This document shows positions 42,129 to 51,236 of a stretch of DNA of 64,000 nt, piece by piece. The stretch's first letter is position 1. Every line of letters begins with the position of its first letter. Source of the stretch: Roseovarius lutimaris (GTDB lineage: Bacteria > Pseudomonadota > Alphaproteobacteria > Rhodobacterales > Rhodobacteraceae); assembly GCF_900115165.1 (NCBI RefSeq), contig NZ_FOVP01000011.1:87051-151050 (forward strand), given 5' to 3'. The notes under the pieces are model-generated. The model was not told where the DNA came from. It searched no databases and saw only the letters and a list, made by a program, of their open reading frames with translations. A program made the translations under genes and the position numbers.

Positions 42129-43112
42129 TCAGGCGCTAAGCGTGCGCAACACGCGCTTGCGCAGGGCCTTGGCAATCTGGTTTGAGACCGCCTGCGCCAC
42201 GGGGGGCGGAAAGGCGTTGCCGACCTGACGATAGGCGTTGGTTTTCGCGCCGGTAAAGTGCCAGTCATCGGGAAAACCCTGTATCCGGGCCACCATCGGC
42301 ACGGTCAGGCGTGGCATGCCGTTGTGAAACGGATCCGGCGCCTCCGGGGCAAGGGTGCGCCCCTCAACGCCCAAGGTGGCCCAGGCGGCGCGTGCGCGGG
42401 TCGGGCCAAGATCGGGGCCGCCGTGCTTTTTCGACCCGCCCACGATGGTCGGGGCGATCTCATCGGCCTTCGCGGCCCAATCTTCGGCCCCGCGCCAGCC
42501 GCGCGCCGCCATCAGATCGCGCAGGGTCTCACCAACGGTCGGCGGGTTGTGCGGGTTCGGCTCGGGCCAGTTGAACAGATCGGCGCGTTGCTTTTGCACC
42601 GCCACGATCACCACGCGCGGGCGCAGTTGCGGCACGCCGAAATCCGACGCGTTCAACAGCCGCCAGTCGGTCTTGTAGCCAAGCTTGTCGAGCTGAGTCT
42701 TGAGCCGCTCGCGGTAATCGTGAAACACCGCATCGAGAAAACCGCGCACGTTTTCGATCATCACCGCACGCGGGCGGGCGGCGTCGATAATGTCGAGCGC
42801 GTCATTGAACAGGTTGCGCTCGTCCTTTTCGCCAAGTTGCTTGCCTGCCACCGAGAACGGCGGGCAGGGCAGGCCGCCGGCCAAGAGGTCCATCCCCTTG
42901 TAATCGCCCGCGCGTTCCTTGAACAGGCGCATATCCTCTTCAAGCACGTTCCATTCGGGGCGATTGTGGCGTAGGGTATTGCAGCAATGTTTGTCGATCT
43001 CGACCAGGGCGGTATGCGCGAATCCCGCCTTTTCAAGCCCAAGCGCCTGACCGCCGGCGCCGGCACAAAGTTCCACTGATGTCAGCATCTCGCCCGCCCC
43101 ATTTTTGCCCAT
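42129..43112 (-). CDS. DNA (cytosine-5-)-methyltransferase (NaeI-type system)
   Basis: A C5-cytosine methyltransferase of about 327 residues that protects the genome from the endonuclease. Motif I is VELCAGAGGQALGLEKAG, motif IV with the catalytic Cys83 is GGLPCPPFSVAG, motif VI is IENVRGFLDAV, motif VIII LRPRVVIVAVQKQ, and motifs IX and X are RLTVPMVARIQGFPDDWHF and YRQVGNAFPPPVAQAV. It resembles M.NaeI, which has a very similar ELCAGAGGQALGLE start. ATG at 43112 and ATG at 43088 both fit; the latter begins nearer to the family start. It lies 64 bp upstream of the endonuclease gene, so the methyltransferase is made first. Confidence 0.92.
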   Translation of the reverse strand: MGKNGAGEMLTSVELCAGAGGQALGLEKAGFAHTALVEIDKHCCNTLRHNRPEWNVLEEDMRLFKERAGDYKGMDLLAGGLPCPPFSVAGKQLGEKDERNLFNDALDIIDAARPRAVMIENVRGFLDAVFHDYRERLKTQLDKLGYKTDWRLLNASDFGVPQLRPRVVIVAVQKQRADLFNWPEPNPHNPPTVGETLRDLMAARGWRGAEDWAAKADEIAPTIVGGSKKHGGPDLGPTRARAAWATLGVEGRTLAPEAPDPFHNGMPRLTVPMVARIQGFPDDWHFTGAKTNAYRQVGNAFPPPVAQAVSNQIAKALRKRVLRTLSA

Positions 43113-43256
43113 AGAACCCTGTTTGCCCGCCCGGATCAACGCCAGAGTTGAGGGACGATTTTGTTCTCAATATGTTCTTACAGAAGGGGCGCTTTTCGAT
43201 CAAGCCTGAACCTCTAGGCGGCAGTCACACTTCGATCTCTTGGGGGAGGGAACGTC

Positions 43257-43330
43257 TGGAGCGGGTAACGGGAATCGAACCCGTAACTGAAGCTTGGGAA
43301 GCTTTCGTGATACCTTTTCACCATACCCGC
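43257..43330 (-). tRNA. tRNA-Gly (anticodon CCC)
   Basis: The minus strand folds into a 74-nt cloverleaf. The acceptor stem pairs GCGGGTA with TACCCGC, the discriminator is T and the 3' CCA is encoded. The anticodon loop TTCCCAA has CCC at positions 34-36, and the T-arm is ACGGG-TTCGATT-CCCGT. The anticodon stem AAAGC/GCTTC has one A-C mismatch at its first pair, so this copy may fold a little less well. The 3' end faces the R-M genes, the side on which islands integrate. Confidence 0.93.
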
Positions 43331-43411
43331 ATCTGAGCCGGTGAAATATGGGGTTGCACGCTTGCGGTCAAGGGCCGATGCGCGCCAGGGATACGATTCC
43401 GCAAAGGGGGG

Positions 43412-43434
43412 CGTAGGGTGGGTGAAACCCACGC
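43412..43434 (-). repeat. 23-bp hairpin repeat, copy B
   Basis: Exact reverse complement of the repeat at 27406-27428. It contains the GTGGGT-TTC-ACCCAC hairpin and lies between the tRNA-Gly gene and the rplT terminator. Confidence 0.75.
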
Positions 43435-43448
43435 TGGTACAGGGCGCC

Positions 43449-43484
43449 AAAAGAAAACGCCGCCGACCAATGGGTCAGCGGCGT
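43449..43484 (-). terminator. Intrinsic terminator of rpmI-rplT
   Basis: On the minus strand ACGCCGCTGACC-CATT-GGTCGGCGGCGT forms a 12-bp stem (one G-T pair) followed by TTTTCTTTT. It is 28 bp after the rplT stop. Confidence 0.88.
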
Positions 43485-43512
43485 CTCGTTTCGTCCCTCG
43501 CAGGCGACTGGC

Positions 43513-43878
43513 TTATTTTGCCAGTGCGGTCTGCGCCTGTGCCACGATCGCGCCAAAGGCGGCGGGTTCGTGGACGGCCAGATCGGCCAGAACCTTACGG
43601 TCCACTTCGACACCGGCCAGGGTCAGGCCGTTGATGAAACGCGAATATGTCAGCGCCTCGTCGTGGCTGCGCACGGCGGCGTTGATCCGTTGGATCCACA
43701 GGGCGCGGAAATTACGCTTGCGGTTCTTGCGGTCGCGTGTGGCGTATTGGTTGGCCTTGTCGACGGCCTGTGCGGCCACCTTGAAGGTGTTCTTGCGGCG
43801 GCCATAATAGCCTTTGGCGGCCTTGATGACTTTCTTGTGACGGGCGTGGGTAACTACCCCACTTTTAACGCGTGACAT
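43513..43878 (-). CDS. rplT: 50S ribosomal protein L20
   Basis: Ribosomal protein L20 of 121 residues, needed early in 50S assembly. The basic start [20 protein letters not shown] with [20 protein letters not shown] and the core [40 protein letters not shown] are typical. It is translated 14 bp after rpmI. The infC gene that often accompanies these is not in the window. Confidence 0.97.
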   Translation of the reverse strand: MSRVKSGVVTHARHKKVIKAAKGYYGRRKNTFKVAAQAVDKANQYATRDRKNRKRNFRALWIQRINAAVRSHDEALTYSRFINGLTLAGVEVDRKVLADLAVHEPAAFGAIVAQAQTALAK

Positions 43879-43892
43879 TGATCATATCCTCC

Positions 43893-44093
43893 TTAGCGCG
43901 CGTAGGGCATCATTGGCTTGATGATACCTTCATCAGCCTTTGACAGCGTGGTCGTACCGCGAGCGTTACGAAGGAATTTGTTGCTGCGTTTGATCATGCC
44001 ATGGCGCTTGCCTGCCTGACCGGCAACAACACGGCCGCTGGCCGTTACTTTGAACCGCTTTTTACAGCTCGATTTGGTCTTCATCTTGGGCAT
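43893..44093 (-). CDS. rpmI: 50S ribosomal protein L35
   Basis: Ribosomal protein L35 of 66 residues with [20 protein letters not shown] and [20 protein letters not shown], both typical of the family. It begins the rpmI-rplT pair, and a GAGGAG site precedes the start. The 132 bp before it hold an inverted repeat around CGCCGTATACGCG that could be part of a leader or promoter. Confidence 0.97.
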   Translation of the reverse strand: MPKMKTKSSCKKRFKVTASGRVVAGQAGKRHGMIKRSNKFLRNARGTTTLSKADEGIIKPMMPYAR

Positions 44094-44225
44094 TTCCGGC
44101 TCCTCTTAAATCGGACGGTATAGGCGCGACTCGGCATGCCACTTTCGGCCGGTCGCGCATTGAGAGGCGCCGTATACGCGCCCCGTGGTGAAATCGCAAG
44201 GGGTCTTGGCGCGGTTTGATCCGCT

Positions 44226-44450
44226 TCAGGTCAGATAGCGCGCGATCACCCGGACAAGAACGTTTGGCAACTCGCTAAAGCTATATCCGCCGGGTTTGTT
44301 GGACAGTGCCCAGAGGATAAGAACACCGGCGGCAATCATGGTAAAGGCCGCGACGCGCGGCGCGCGCCCGTCCGAGATGGCCGACATGATCGACGGGATG
44401 GTAAACACGCCGAGCACAACGCCAATCGCCATGGCTAGATCAGGATCCAT
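44226..44450 (-). CDS. Small membrane protein downstream of pyk
   Basis: A 74-residue protein with two hydrophobic helices, AMAIGVVLGVFTIPSIMSAI and AAFTMIAAGVLILWALS, and a GGYSFSELPNVLVRVIARYL tail. I do not recognise a named family; similar proteins follow pyruvate kinase genes in related bacteria. It is 42 bp after pyk on the same strand and so likely on the same transcript. Confidence 0.75.
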   Translation of the reverse strand: MDPDLAMAIGVVLGVFTIPSIMSAISDGRAPRVAAFTMIAAGVLILWALSNKPGGYSFSELPNVLVRVIARYLT

Positions 44451-44492
44451 AAATCAACTCCGCTAAACCGATAAAGGCAAAACTAAACGAGT

Positions 44493-45938
44493 TTAGCCCG
44501 GATCGGTCGCGTAAATCAAACTTTCCTGACAGGGGGCGACACGAAGAATGTTGGTAGACCCCGGCACGTTGAAGGGCACGCCCGCAATCACTACGATCTG
44601 ATCGCTTTCCTCGGTGTAGCCCTGCGCACATGCGGCGCGCGCGGCATTGATGACCGCAAGCTTGAACCGGGTCAATTCGCCGGTCATCACACAGTTCACC
44701 CCCCAGGTCAGCGCGAGTCGGCGGGCGGTATCGCGCAGGTTCGTCAGGGCGATGATCGGCACGCGCGGGCGTTCGCGCGCGGTCAAAAGCGCGGTGGTGC
44801 CAGATTGGGTGTAACAGCAAATCGCCTTGATATCGGTCGTTTCCGCAATTTCACGGGCGGCGGCAACGATCGCGTCGGCAACGGTCTGACGGTTGGCGCG
44901 TCGGCTTGCCTCAATCACCTCGCGATAGGTCGGATCGCTTTCCACCTCGATGGCGACGTTGTTCATGGTGCTGACGGCCTCGACCGGGAAATCGCCCGCC
45001 GCCGATTCCGCCGAAAGCATGATCGCGTCAGAGCCTTCGTAGATCGCGGTGGCCACGTCCGAGACTTCGGCGCGGGTGGGCATCGGCGATTCGATCATCG
45101 ATTCGAGCATTTGCGTCGCCACGATCACCGGCTTGGCCACTGCGCGACAGCGCCGCACAAGCCGTTTCTGGATCGGCGGCACGTTCTGCACCGGAAGTTC
45201 GACCCCAAGATCGCCGCGCGCCACCATGATCCCGTCGCTGACGGCGAGGATATCGTCAAAGCATTTCACCGCGGCGGGTTTCTCGATCTTCGACATGATC
45301 GCCGTGCGGCCCTTTGTCAGGGTGCGGGCCTCGTTCACATCCTCGGGGCGCTGCACGAAACTGAGCGCAAGCCAGTCGACGCCAAGTTCGCAGACAAATT
45401 CCAAGTCTGCGCGGTCCTTGTCCGACAGTGCCGCCAGCGGCAACACCACATCGGGAACATTGACACCCTTGCGATTCGCGATGGTGCCGCCGGCCACCAC
45501 GATGCAATTGGCAAAATCCTTGCCGCAATCGGTCACTTGCAGGCGAATTTTGCCATCGTTGACCAAAAGGTTTGCGCCCGGTTCAAGGGCTGCGAAAATC
45601 TCGGGATGCGGCAGGCAGACACGGGTCGCGCTGCCCTCGGCCTTGTCGAGATCAAGCCGGAACGCCGCGCCCTCTTCGAGGTCTTCCTCGCCATTGGCAA
45701 AGACCCCGACCCGCAATTTCGGCCCCTGAAGGTCGGCGAGAATGGCAATCGGGCTGTCAAGCTCTTGCTCGATCTGGCGGATGATGCGATGGCGTTCGGC
45801 GATCTCATCATGGGCGCCATGGCTCATGTTGAGGCGAAACACGTCAGCGCCGGCCTCGTGCAGGGCGCGGATCGTCTTGTAATCTGACGATGCGGGGCCG
45901 AGGGTGGCTACGATCTTGACGTTGCGGTGGCGTCTCAT
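44493..45938 (-). CDS. pyk: Pyruvate kinase
   Basis: The glycolytic enzyme that makes pyruvate and ATP from phosphoenolpyruvate, 481 residues. The N-terminal barrel opens NVKIVATLGPASSDYKTIRA and ADVFRLNMSHGAHDEI, with the active-site lysine in TAIMSKIEKPAAV and the magnesium-binding Glu there. GIMVARGDLGVELP and VIVATQMLESMIESPMPTRA follow. The C-terminal domain has GTTALLTARERPRVPIIALT for effector binding. A GAGAGGA site precedes the start. Confidence 0.96.
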   Translation of the reverse strand: MRRHRNVKIVATLGPASSDYKTIRALHEAGADVFRLNMSHGAHDEIAERHRIIRQIEQELDSPIAILADLQGPKLRVGVFANGEEDLEEGAAFRLDLDKAEGSATRVCLPHPEIFAALEPGANLLVNDGKIRLQVTDCGKDFANCIVVAGGTIANRKGVNVPDVVLPLAALSDKDRADLEFVCELGVDWLALSFVQRPEDVNEARTLTKGRTAIMSKIEKPAAVKCFDDILAVSDGIMVARGDLGVELPVQNVPPIQKRLVRRCRAVAKPVIVATQMLESMIESPMPTRAEVSDVATAIYEGSDAIMLSAESAAGDFPVEAVSTMNNVAIEVESDPTYREVIEASRRANRQTVADAIVAAAREIAETTDIKAICCYTQSGTTALLTARERPRVPIIALTNLRDTARRLALTWGVNCVMTGELTRFKLAVINAARAACAQGYTEESDQIVVIAGVPFNVPGSTNILRVAPCQESLIYATDPG

Positions 45939-46067
45939 GTCTCTGTCCTCTCATCTTCGCGGCGCGGGAACATGTGTTATCGCTAACAACGCCCGTGATC
46001 GCCTTATTGCGCAATTCACATCCTGTCGCAACTGTCCTAGAGGAAGTTCAAAGGAAAAACCAACCCG

Positions 46068-46808
46068 ATGATGTATCAGCCGTATGACATAGAAGGGGCC
46101 ACGCGCCCGGGCCGCTGGCTTGTGACCTGCGATCACGCCACCAATACCGTGCCGCCGTTTGTGAATGGCGGCTCGCTGGGGCTCATGGATGAGGATATGA
46201 ACCGACATATCGCCTATGATGTGGGCGCGGCGGGGGTGGCGCGGGCGCTGGCGGTAGCGCTGGACGGGCCTGCGATCCTGTCCAACTTTTCGCGCCTGGT
46301 GATAGATCCCAACCGGGGCGAGGATGACCCGACCCTGTTGATGAAGCTTTACGACGGCACGATCATTCCCGGCAACCGCCACGCCGGACCAGAGGCGCTG
46401 CAAGAGCGGCTGAACCGCTGCCACCGGCCCTACCATACCGCCCTCTCCGAACTGGCGGCGCGGCGCACGGATACGGTGATCTTGTCGGTGCACAGCTTTA
46501 CCCCACGGCTGAAATCAGGCCCGCCCCGGCCTTGGCATATCGGTCTGCTTTACGCGGCGGATGAGCGGCTGGCCCGGCCTTTGCTGGCCCGGCTCAGGTC
46601 TGAGCCTGATCTTTGCGTTGGTGAGAACGAGCCCTACGGTGGTCACTTGCCGGGCGATGCGATCGCGCGCCATGCGATTGCCCATGAGCGGCTGAATGTT
46701 CTGATCGAGCTGCGCAACGATCTGATCGAGACACCCGCACAACAGGCCGACTGGGCGGCCCGGCTGGCGCCGATCCTGCAAGAAAGTCTGGCCGAGACCG
46801 GGCTTTGA
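46068..46808 (+). CDS. N-formylglutamate amidohydrolase-like protein
   Basis: A 246-residue zinc hydrolase of the N-formylglutamate amidohydrolase family. The signature elements are LVTCDHATNTVPP with a His, LSNFSRLVIDPNRGEDDPTL, and HSFTPRLKSGPPRPWHIGLL, followed by ENEPYGGHLPGDAIARHAIA. The family removes formyl groups from N-formylglutamate in histidine degradation or, for many members, acts on other N-acyl amino acids. No hut genes are close, so the native substrate is uncertain. It is divergent from pyk. Confidence 0.88.
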   Translation: MMYQPYDIEGATRPGRWLVTCDHATNTVPPFVNGGSLGLMDEDMNRHIAYDVGAAGVARALAVALDGPAILSNFSRLVIDPNRGEDDPTLLMKLYDGTIIPGNRHAGPEALQERLNRCHRPYHTALSELAARRTDTVILSVHSFTPRLKSGPPRPWHIGLLYAADERLARPLLARLRSEPDLCVGENEPYGGHLPGDAIARHAIAHERLNVLIELRNDLIETPAQQADWAARLAPILQESLAETGL

Positions 46809-46875
46809 GCAATCCGCGCCCCTTGCGCCGCGCCCTTTGCCATCACATCTTGACCTCAGAATAGGGAGACACGCC

Positions 46876-47190
46876 ATGGATGACCAAACCCGGACCGAAC
46901 TTGAGGCCGCAGCCTTTCGCACCCTGCGCCATCATCTGATGGAAAAGCGCACCGATGTGCAGAATATCGACATGATGAATCTGGCCGGCTTTTGCCGCAA
47001 CTGCCTGTCGCGCTGGTATCAGGAGGCCGCCAATGAGCGCGGTATCGACATGACCAAGGATGAGGCACGCGAAATCTACTACGGCATGCCCTTTGACGAC
47101 TGGAAAGCCCAGCATCAGACCGAGGCAAGCCCCGCCAAACAGGCCGCCTTCAAGACCGCCTTTGCCGAAAATGTCGGCGATAAGGGTTAG
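46876..47190 (+). CDS. DUF1244 family protein
   Basis: A 104-residue protein of the DUF1244 family. It shows AFRTLRHHLMEKRTDVQNID, MMNLAGFCRNCLSRWYQEAA and DMTKDEAREIYYGMPFDDWK, a pattern shared across the family, with conserved histidine and cysteine residues that could bind a metal. The start at 46876 lies after an AATAGGGAG site. It is 67 bp from the N-formylglutamate hydrolase gene and is followed by a copy of the 23-bp motif. Biological role unknown. Confidence 0.85.
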   Translation: MDDQTRTELEAAAFRTLRHHLMEKRTDVQNIDMMNLAGFCRNCLSRWYQEAANERGIDMTKDEAREIYYGMPFDDWKAQHQTEASPAKQAAFKTAFAENVGDKG

Positions 47191-47201
47191 ACGCCGCTGA
47201 T

Positions 47202-47224
47202 CTTTCATCTTTCTGCAAATACTC
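47202..47224 (+). repeat. 23-bp dispersed motif, copy 3
   Basis: Plus-strand sequence CTTTCATCTTTC-TGC-AAATACTC, 11 bp after the DUF1244 stop and read in the same direction. It is the third of four copies. Confidence 0.75.
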
Positions 47225-47264
47225 ATCCGCGCCTTGGCCCCCGGATGCGCGTCAGAGGCTTGCC

Positions 47265-47975
47265 ATGACAGAGACCTATCGCCTGCACTACGCGCCCGAC
47301 AATGCCTCGCTGATCATTCGGCTGGCGCTTGAAGAGTTGGGCGCACCCTATACCTGCGTTCTGGTGGATCGCGCCGATGCGGCACATAAATCGCCCGCCT
47401 ATCTGGCGCTCAATCCGAACGGGTTGATTCCGGTGCTGGAAACCCCCGAAGGGGCGCTGTTCGAGACCGGCGCGATTCTGCTCTGGCTGGCGGATCGGCA
47501 CGGTCGGCTTGCCCCGATGGTCAATAGCCCAGAGCGAGGTGATTTCCTGAAATGGCTGTTCTTCATGGCCAATACCCTGCACCCGGCATTGCGGATGACG
47601 TTTTATCCGGCGCAATATATTGGTGATGACCAAAGCGCGCAGGCGATCCTGCGCCGCCATATGCAGTCCGAAATTGCCCGCCATCTCGATACGCTTGAGG
47701 GGCTGGCGGCCGCTGCGCCGCCGTGGTTTTGCGCGCCCGAGGTGTCACTGTTTGATCTCTATCTGGGGCCGCTGCTGCGCTGGATGGTGCTTTACCCTGC
47801 GCCGAATGGCGGGGCGGATTGGTTTTCGATCGAGAAATGGTCGCGCCTGCACGCTATGGTGACGCGACTTGAGAGTCGTGGCTGTGTTATTACTGCGATA
47901 AGGGCCGAAGGTCTGGGCGATGCGCCCTTTTCGGCCCCGATATATGCCACACCACCAGAAGGTAGTGCCACCTGA
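47265..47975 (+). CDS. Glutathione S-transferase family protein
   Basis: A 236-residue GST. The thioredoxin-fold N-domain starts YRLHYAPDNASLIIRLALEE and contains the cis-proline and glutathione-binding motif (NPNGLIPVLETPEGALFETG, AILLWLADRHG). The C-terminal helical domain follows (DFLKWLFFMANTLHPALRMT). The active-site residue that would hold glutathione (Ser/Cys near the start) appears as PDNAS. It is followed by sdaA with a 1-bp overlap. Its natural substrate is not evident. Confidence 0.9.
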   Translation: MTETYRLHYAPDNASLIIRLALEELGAPYTCVLVDRADAAHKSPAYLALNPNGLIPVLETPEGALFETGAILLWLADRHGRLAPMVNSPERGDFLKWLFFMANTLHPALRMTFYPAQYIGDDQSAQAILRRHMQSEIARHLDTLEGLAAAAPPWFCAPEVSLFDLYLGPLLRWMVLYPAPNGGADWFSIEKWSRLHAMVTRLESRGCVITAIRAEGLGDAPFSAPIYATPPEGSAT

Positions 47976-49348
47976 TGTTTCTTTCGGTTTTCGACATGTT
48001 CAAAGTGGGCATCGGCCCGTCCTCGTCGCATACGATGGGGCCGATGGTGGCCGCCGCGCGCTTTCTTGACAAGATGCGCGCCGCGCCGTTTCATTATGGC
48101 GGCTTGCGCGGCTCTCTGCACGGCTCGCTGGCCTTTACCGGTGTCGGCCATGCCAGTGATCGCGCCACCATTCTGGGGCTGGCCGGGTTTTTGCCCGACA
48201 CCTATGACCACGACAAGGCCGAGGCCACGCTTGAGCAGATTCGCGAGACCGAAACCGTGACGCCACCGGGCTTGCCCGAGCTAAAGTTTCACCCCAAGGA
48301 TGACCTGACCTTTGATTTCGGGCCGAACCTTCCGGGCCATGCCAATGGCATGATCCTGATGGCAACCGATGCGCAGGACGATGTGATCCTTCAGGAAACC
48401 TATTATTCCATCGGCGGCGGTTTCGTAATGACCGAGGCCGAGCTTGCCGCCGGCAAGAACACCGATGAGGGCGACCCGGTGCCCTATCCGTTCAAATCCG
48501 CCGCCGAGATGCTTGAGATGGCCGAGACCAGCGGCAAGACCATCGCGCAGATGAAAAAGGCCAATGAGATCGCGCGCGGCGGGCCGGAAAACCTGCGCTC
48601 GGGCGTGGCACGGATCTGGCAGGTGATGGATGGTTGCATCGAGCGTGGCCTCAATGCCGACGGCATCCTGCCTGGCGGCCTCAACGTCAAGCGCCGTGCC
48701 AAGGGCATTCGCGATGCGCTGATCTCCGAGCGCGGCACCAACCTCAATGCGCCCCATAAGATCAACGACTGGATGAGCGCCTATGCGATGGCCGTGAACG
48801 AGGAAAACGCCGCCGGCGGGCAGGTGGTGACCGCGCCGACCAATGGCGCGGCCGGTGTGGTGCCCGCAGTGATCAAATACTGGCTTGAGCATGTGCCGGG
48901 CGCGCATGAGGCGCAGATCGAGGTTTTCCTTCTGACCGCCGCCGCCATCGGCGGGCTGGTCAAGTTCAACGCCTCTATTTCCGGCGCCGAGGCGGGATGT
49001 CAGGCCGAGGTCGGCTCGGCTGCGGCGATGGGTGCGGCGGGGCTTTGCGCCGTGCTGGGCGGCACCCCGGAGCAGATCGAGAACGCGGCGGAAATCGCGC
49101 TTGAGCACCACCTTGGCATGACCTGCGATCCGGTACGCGGGCTTGTGCAGGTGCCCTGCATCGAGCGCAACGGTCTGGGCGCGATCAAGGCGGTCTCGGC
49201 GGCCTCTCTGGCCTTGCGCGGCGATGGCACGCATCTTGTGCCGCTGGATGCCTGTATCGAGACTATGCGCCAGACCGGCGCGGATATGAGCGAGAAATAC
49301 AAGGAAACCTCGCTTGGCGGTCTGGCCGTCAACGTGCCGAACTGCTGA
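47975..49348 (+). CDS. sdaA: L-serine ammonia-lyase (iron-sulfur type)
   Basis: L-serine dehydratase, which turns L-serine into pyruvate and ammonia with a [4Fe-4S] cluster. The 457-residue single-chain type has [20 protein letters not shown] with the typical GPSSSHT start, [39 protein letters not shown] with a cluster cysteine, and [20 protein letters not shown]. The C-terminal cysteine in NVPNC is the residue thought to enter the active site in the resting enzyme. It follows the GST gene by 1-bp overlap. Confidence 0.95.
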   Translation: MFLSVFDMFKVGIGPSSSHTMGPMVAAARFLDKMRAAPFHYGGLRGSLHGSLAFTGVGHASDRATILGLAGFLPDTYDHDKAEATLEQIRETETVTPPGLPELKFHPKDDLTFDFGPNLPGHANGMILMATDAQDDVILQETYYSIGGGFVMTEAELAAGKNTDEGDPVPYPFKSAAEMLEMAETSGKTIAQMKKANEIARGGPENLRSGVARIWQVMDGCIERGLNADGILPGGLNVKRRAKGIRDALISERGTNLNAPHKINDWMSAYAMAVNEENAAGGQVVTAPTNGAAGVVPAVIKYWLEHVPGAHEAQIEVFLLTAAAIGGLVKFNASISGAEAGCQAEVGSAAAMGAAGLCAVLGGTPEQIENAAEIALEHHLGMTCDPVRGLVQVPCIERNGLGAIKAVSAASLALRGDGTHLVPLDACIETMRQTGADMSEKYKETSLGGLAVNVPNC

Positions 49349-49396
49349 TCACGCTTGATGGATAATCCGGCGCGCCCGGTGCCGCCGGTCTAGCCC

Positions 49397-49738
49397 TTAA
49401 AGCAGGTCAAGCACCTGTTCGGGCGGGCGCCCGATCACGGCGCGGGTCCCGGCGATGGCGATGGGCCGCTCGATCAGAATGGGGTTGTCGGCCATCGCCG
49501 CCAAAAGCGTGTCCTCGCTCGTGTCGCGGCCAAGGCCAAGCTCTTTAAAGCGCGCCTCACCGGGGCGCATCATGTCGATGACCTTGCCGCCCAGAAGGGC
49601 ATGAACGCGCCGCAGCTCGGCCAGGTCAGGGGGATCGTCAAGATAGCGGCGCAGGGTGAGGGGCGCGCCCTTGTCCCGCAAAAGCGCGAGCGCGGCGCGC
49701 GATTTGGAACAGCGCGGATTGTGCCAGAGCGTGATCAT
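49397..49738 (-). CDS. arsC: ArsC family reductase
   Basis: A 113-residue thioredoxin-fold reductase of the glutaredoxin-coupled ArsC family. The active-site cysteine is in [18 protein letters not shown] (Cys9), and the conserved ILIERPIAI segment carries the arginine needed for arsenate. Such genes code for arsenate reductase, or for the YfgD-type relative of unknown function. It overlaps pyrD by 4 bp, and no ars operon partners are near, so the YfgD-like role is quite possible. Confidence 0.85.
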   Translation of the reverse strand: MITLWHNPRCSKSRAALALLRDKGAPLTLRRYLDDPPDLAELRRVHALLGGKVIDMMRPGEARFKELGLGRDTSEDTLLAAMADNPILIERPIAIAGTRAVIGRPPEQVLDLL

Positions 49739-50793
49739 AGCCAGTCTCCTCTTTTACTGCCGACGGCCTCGGCGACGTTGGCAAAACCGTCTTTGGCGAG
49801 CAGGGCATCGAGGCCCTGCGCAATCTCACCTGCCAGTGATATCCCCTGATACACCAGCGCTGAATAAAGCTGTACCGCGCTGGCCCCGGCGCAAATCTTG
49901 GCATAGGCCTGTTCTGCGCTCGCGATGCCGCCGACCCCGATCAGGGGCATGTCGCCGTCCGTCAATTGCGACAGGCGCGCCAGAACGCGGGTTGATTTTT
50001 CAAACAGCGGCTGGCCCGAGAGCCCGCCGGCCTGATCCTTCATCGCGCTGTTTAGTCCGTCGCGCGACAGGGTCGTGTTGGTGGCGATGATCCCGCTCAG
50101 GCCGGACGTGCGCGCCACATCGGCGATCTCGGACAGCTCTGTATCGCCCAGATCGGGCGCGATTTTAAGGAAGATCGGGATCGGAGTGGGAAGCCAGTCG
50201 CGCGCCTCCATCACCCCCTTGAGAAGCGCCGTGAGCGCCTCGGCGCCTTGCAGATCGCGCAGCCTTTCGGTGTTGGGACTTGAGACATTGACCGTGGCAA
50301 AATCCAGATGCGCGCCGCAATGAGCCAGCACGCGGGCGAAATCCTCGGCGCGATCATCGCTATCCTTGTTGGCGCCAAGATTGAGCCCGATCACGGCATC
50401 TTTTGGGCGCATGGCAAGGCGGGTGGCGGCGGCCTCCATCCCGAGGTTGTTAAAGCCGAAGCGGTTGATGACGGCACTGTCTTCGCTCAGGCGAAACAGA
50501 CGCGGGCGCGGGTTGCCCGGCTGTGGCCGGGGGGTGACGGCGCCGACCTCGACAAACCCGAAACCCGCACGTGAGAGCGGGGTGAGGGCCTCGGCGTTCT
50601 TGTCAAACCCGGCTGCCAGACCAACCGGATTGGGCAGGGAAAGCCCCGCAACACTGGTCTTGAGGCGCGTGGTGCTGAATGGGCCGGGCCGGGGCGCCAG
50701 CCCGAGACGCAGTGCCTTGAGCGCAAGGCCATGGGCGGTCTCGGGGTCACACCGGTGCAGCGCCGCAAGACCGATCCGCTCCAGCGGTGTCAT
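49735..50793 (-). CDS. pyrD: Dihydroorotate dehydrogenase (quinone, class 2)
   Basis: The membrane-linked flavoenzyme of pyrimidine synthesis that oxidises dihydroorotate with ubiquinone. The 352 residues have the N-terminal helix extension of class 2 ([20 protein letters not shown]) and the FMN barrel with [40 protein letters not shown] and [20 protein letters not shown], the last with the catalytic serine region. It overlaps arsC and the DUF952 gene by 4 bp each, and pyrF is elsewhere (39247). Confidence 0.96.
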   Translation of the reverse strand: MTPLERIGLAALHRCDPETAHGLALKALRLGLAPRPGPFSTTRLKTSVAGLSLPNPVGLAAGFDKNAEALTPLSRAGFGFVEVGAVTPRPQPGNPRPRLFRLSEDSAVINRFGFNNLGMEAAATRLAMRPKDAVIGLNLGANKDSDDRAEDFARVLAHCGAHLDFATVNVSSPNTERLRDLQGAEALTALLKGVMEARDWLPTPIPIFLKIAPDLGDTELSEIADVARTSGLSGIIATNTTLSRDGLNSAMKDQAGGLSGQPLFEKSTRVLARLSQLTDGDMPLIGVGGIASAEQAYAKICAGASAVQLYSALVYQGISLAGEIAQGLDALLAKDGFANVAEAVGSKRGDWL

Positions 50794-51128
50794 GCGAGAC
50801 CCGCGGGAAACTGATGCACGCCGTCCACCAGCGGCAGGGGCTGGCCCCAGGCCACATCACTGAGCGCCAGAGTGCGGTAAAGATGCGGGAAAAGCGCCCC
50901 GCCGCGAGAGGCCTCCCACTTTAGGTCATCCCCAAGCCGGTCCACCTCGATCGCCACAAGCATCAACCCGTCCTCGCCCGCGAAGTGCTTGGCGGCGGTT
51001 TCAGGCGTCTGTTCAAGCGTCGAGAAATGCACAAAGCCATCGGCCAGATCCACCGGGGCGCCGCGGGTTTCGCCCTTGGCGCGCAACTCGGCCCATTCGG
51101 GGGCGCGGAAAATCTTGTAAATCTGCAT
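50790..51128 (-). CDS. DUF952 domain protein
   Basis: A 112-residue protein of the DUF952 family: [40 protein letters not shown], then LEVDRLG-like and [20 protein letters not shown]. The shared HFS and HLYR/PLP motifs are characteristic. The start at 51128 is the family start. Its stop overlaps pyrD by 4 bp, so it is co-expressed with pyrimidine synthesis genes, but a role is unknown. Confidence 0.87.
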   Translation of the reverse strand: MQIYKIFRAPEWAELRAKGETRGAPVDLADGFVHFSTLEQTPETAAKHFAGEDGLMLVAIEVDRLGDDLKWEASRGGALFPHLYRTLALSDVAWGQPLPLVDGVHQFPAGLA

Positions 51129-51236
51129 GGCCGTGGTGATGCCTTGCCAATCCACCCGGGTCAAGCGGCAAGCGACGCTTGAGCCTTTGGCGGCAATCGG
51201 CTAGCTAGGGGACCCGGGAAGAATAGGATGGCGCCG

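Noticed and set aside
39961..43260. Direct repeat of the tRNA-Gly 3' end as an island boundary
   Set aside because: I searched by eye for the 3' tRNA sequence near the distal side and found only a 6-base match near 40900, which is chance level. The island idea thus rests on composition and position only.
49397..49738. Arsenic resistance operon around arsC
   Set aside because: The neighbours are pyrD and sdaA, and no arsB, acr3 or arsH is present; the ArsR gene at 25065 is too far away and of another subgroup.
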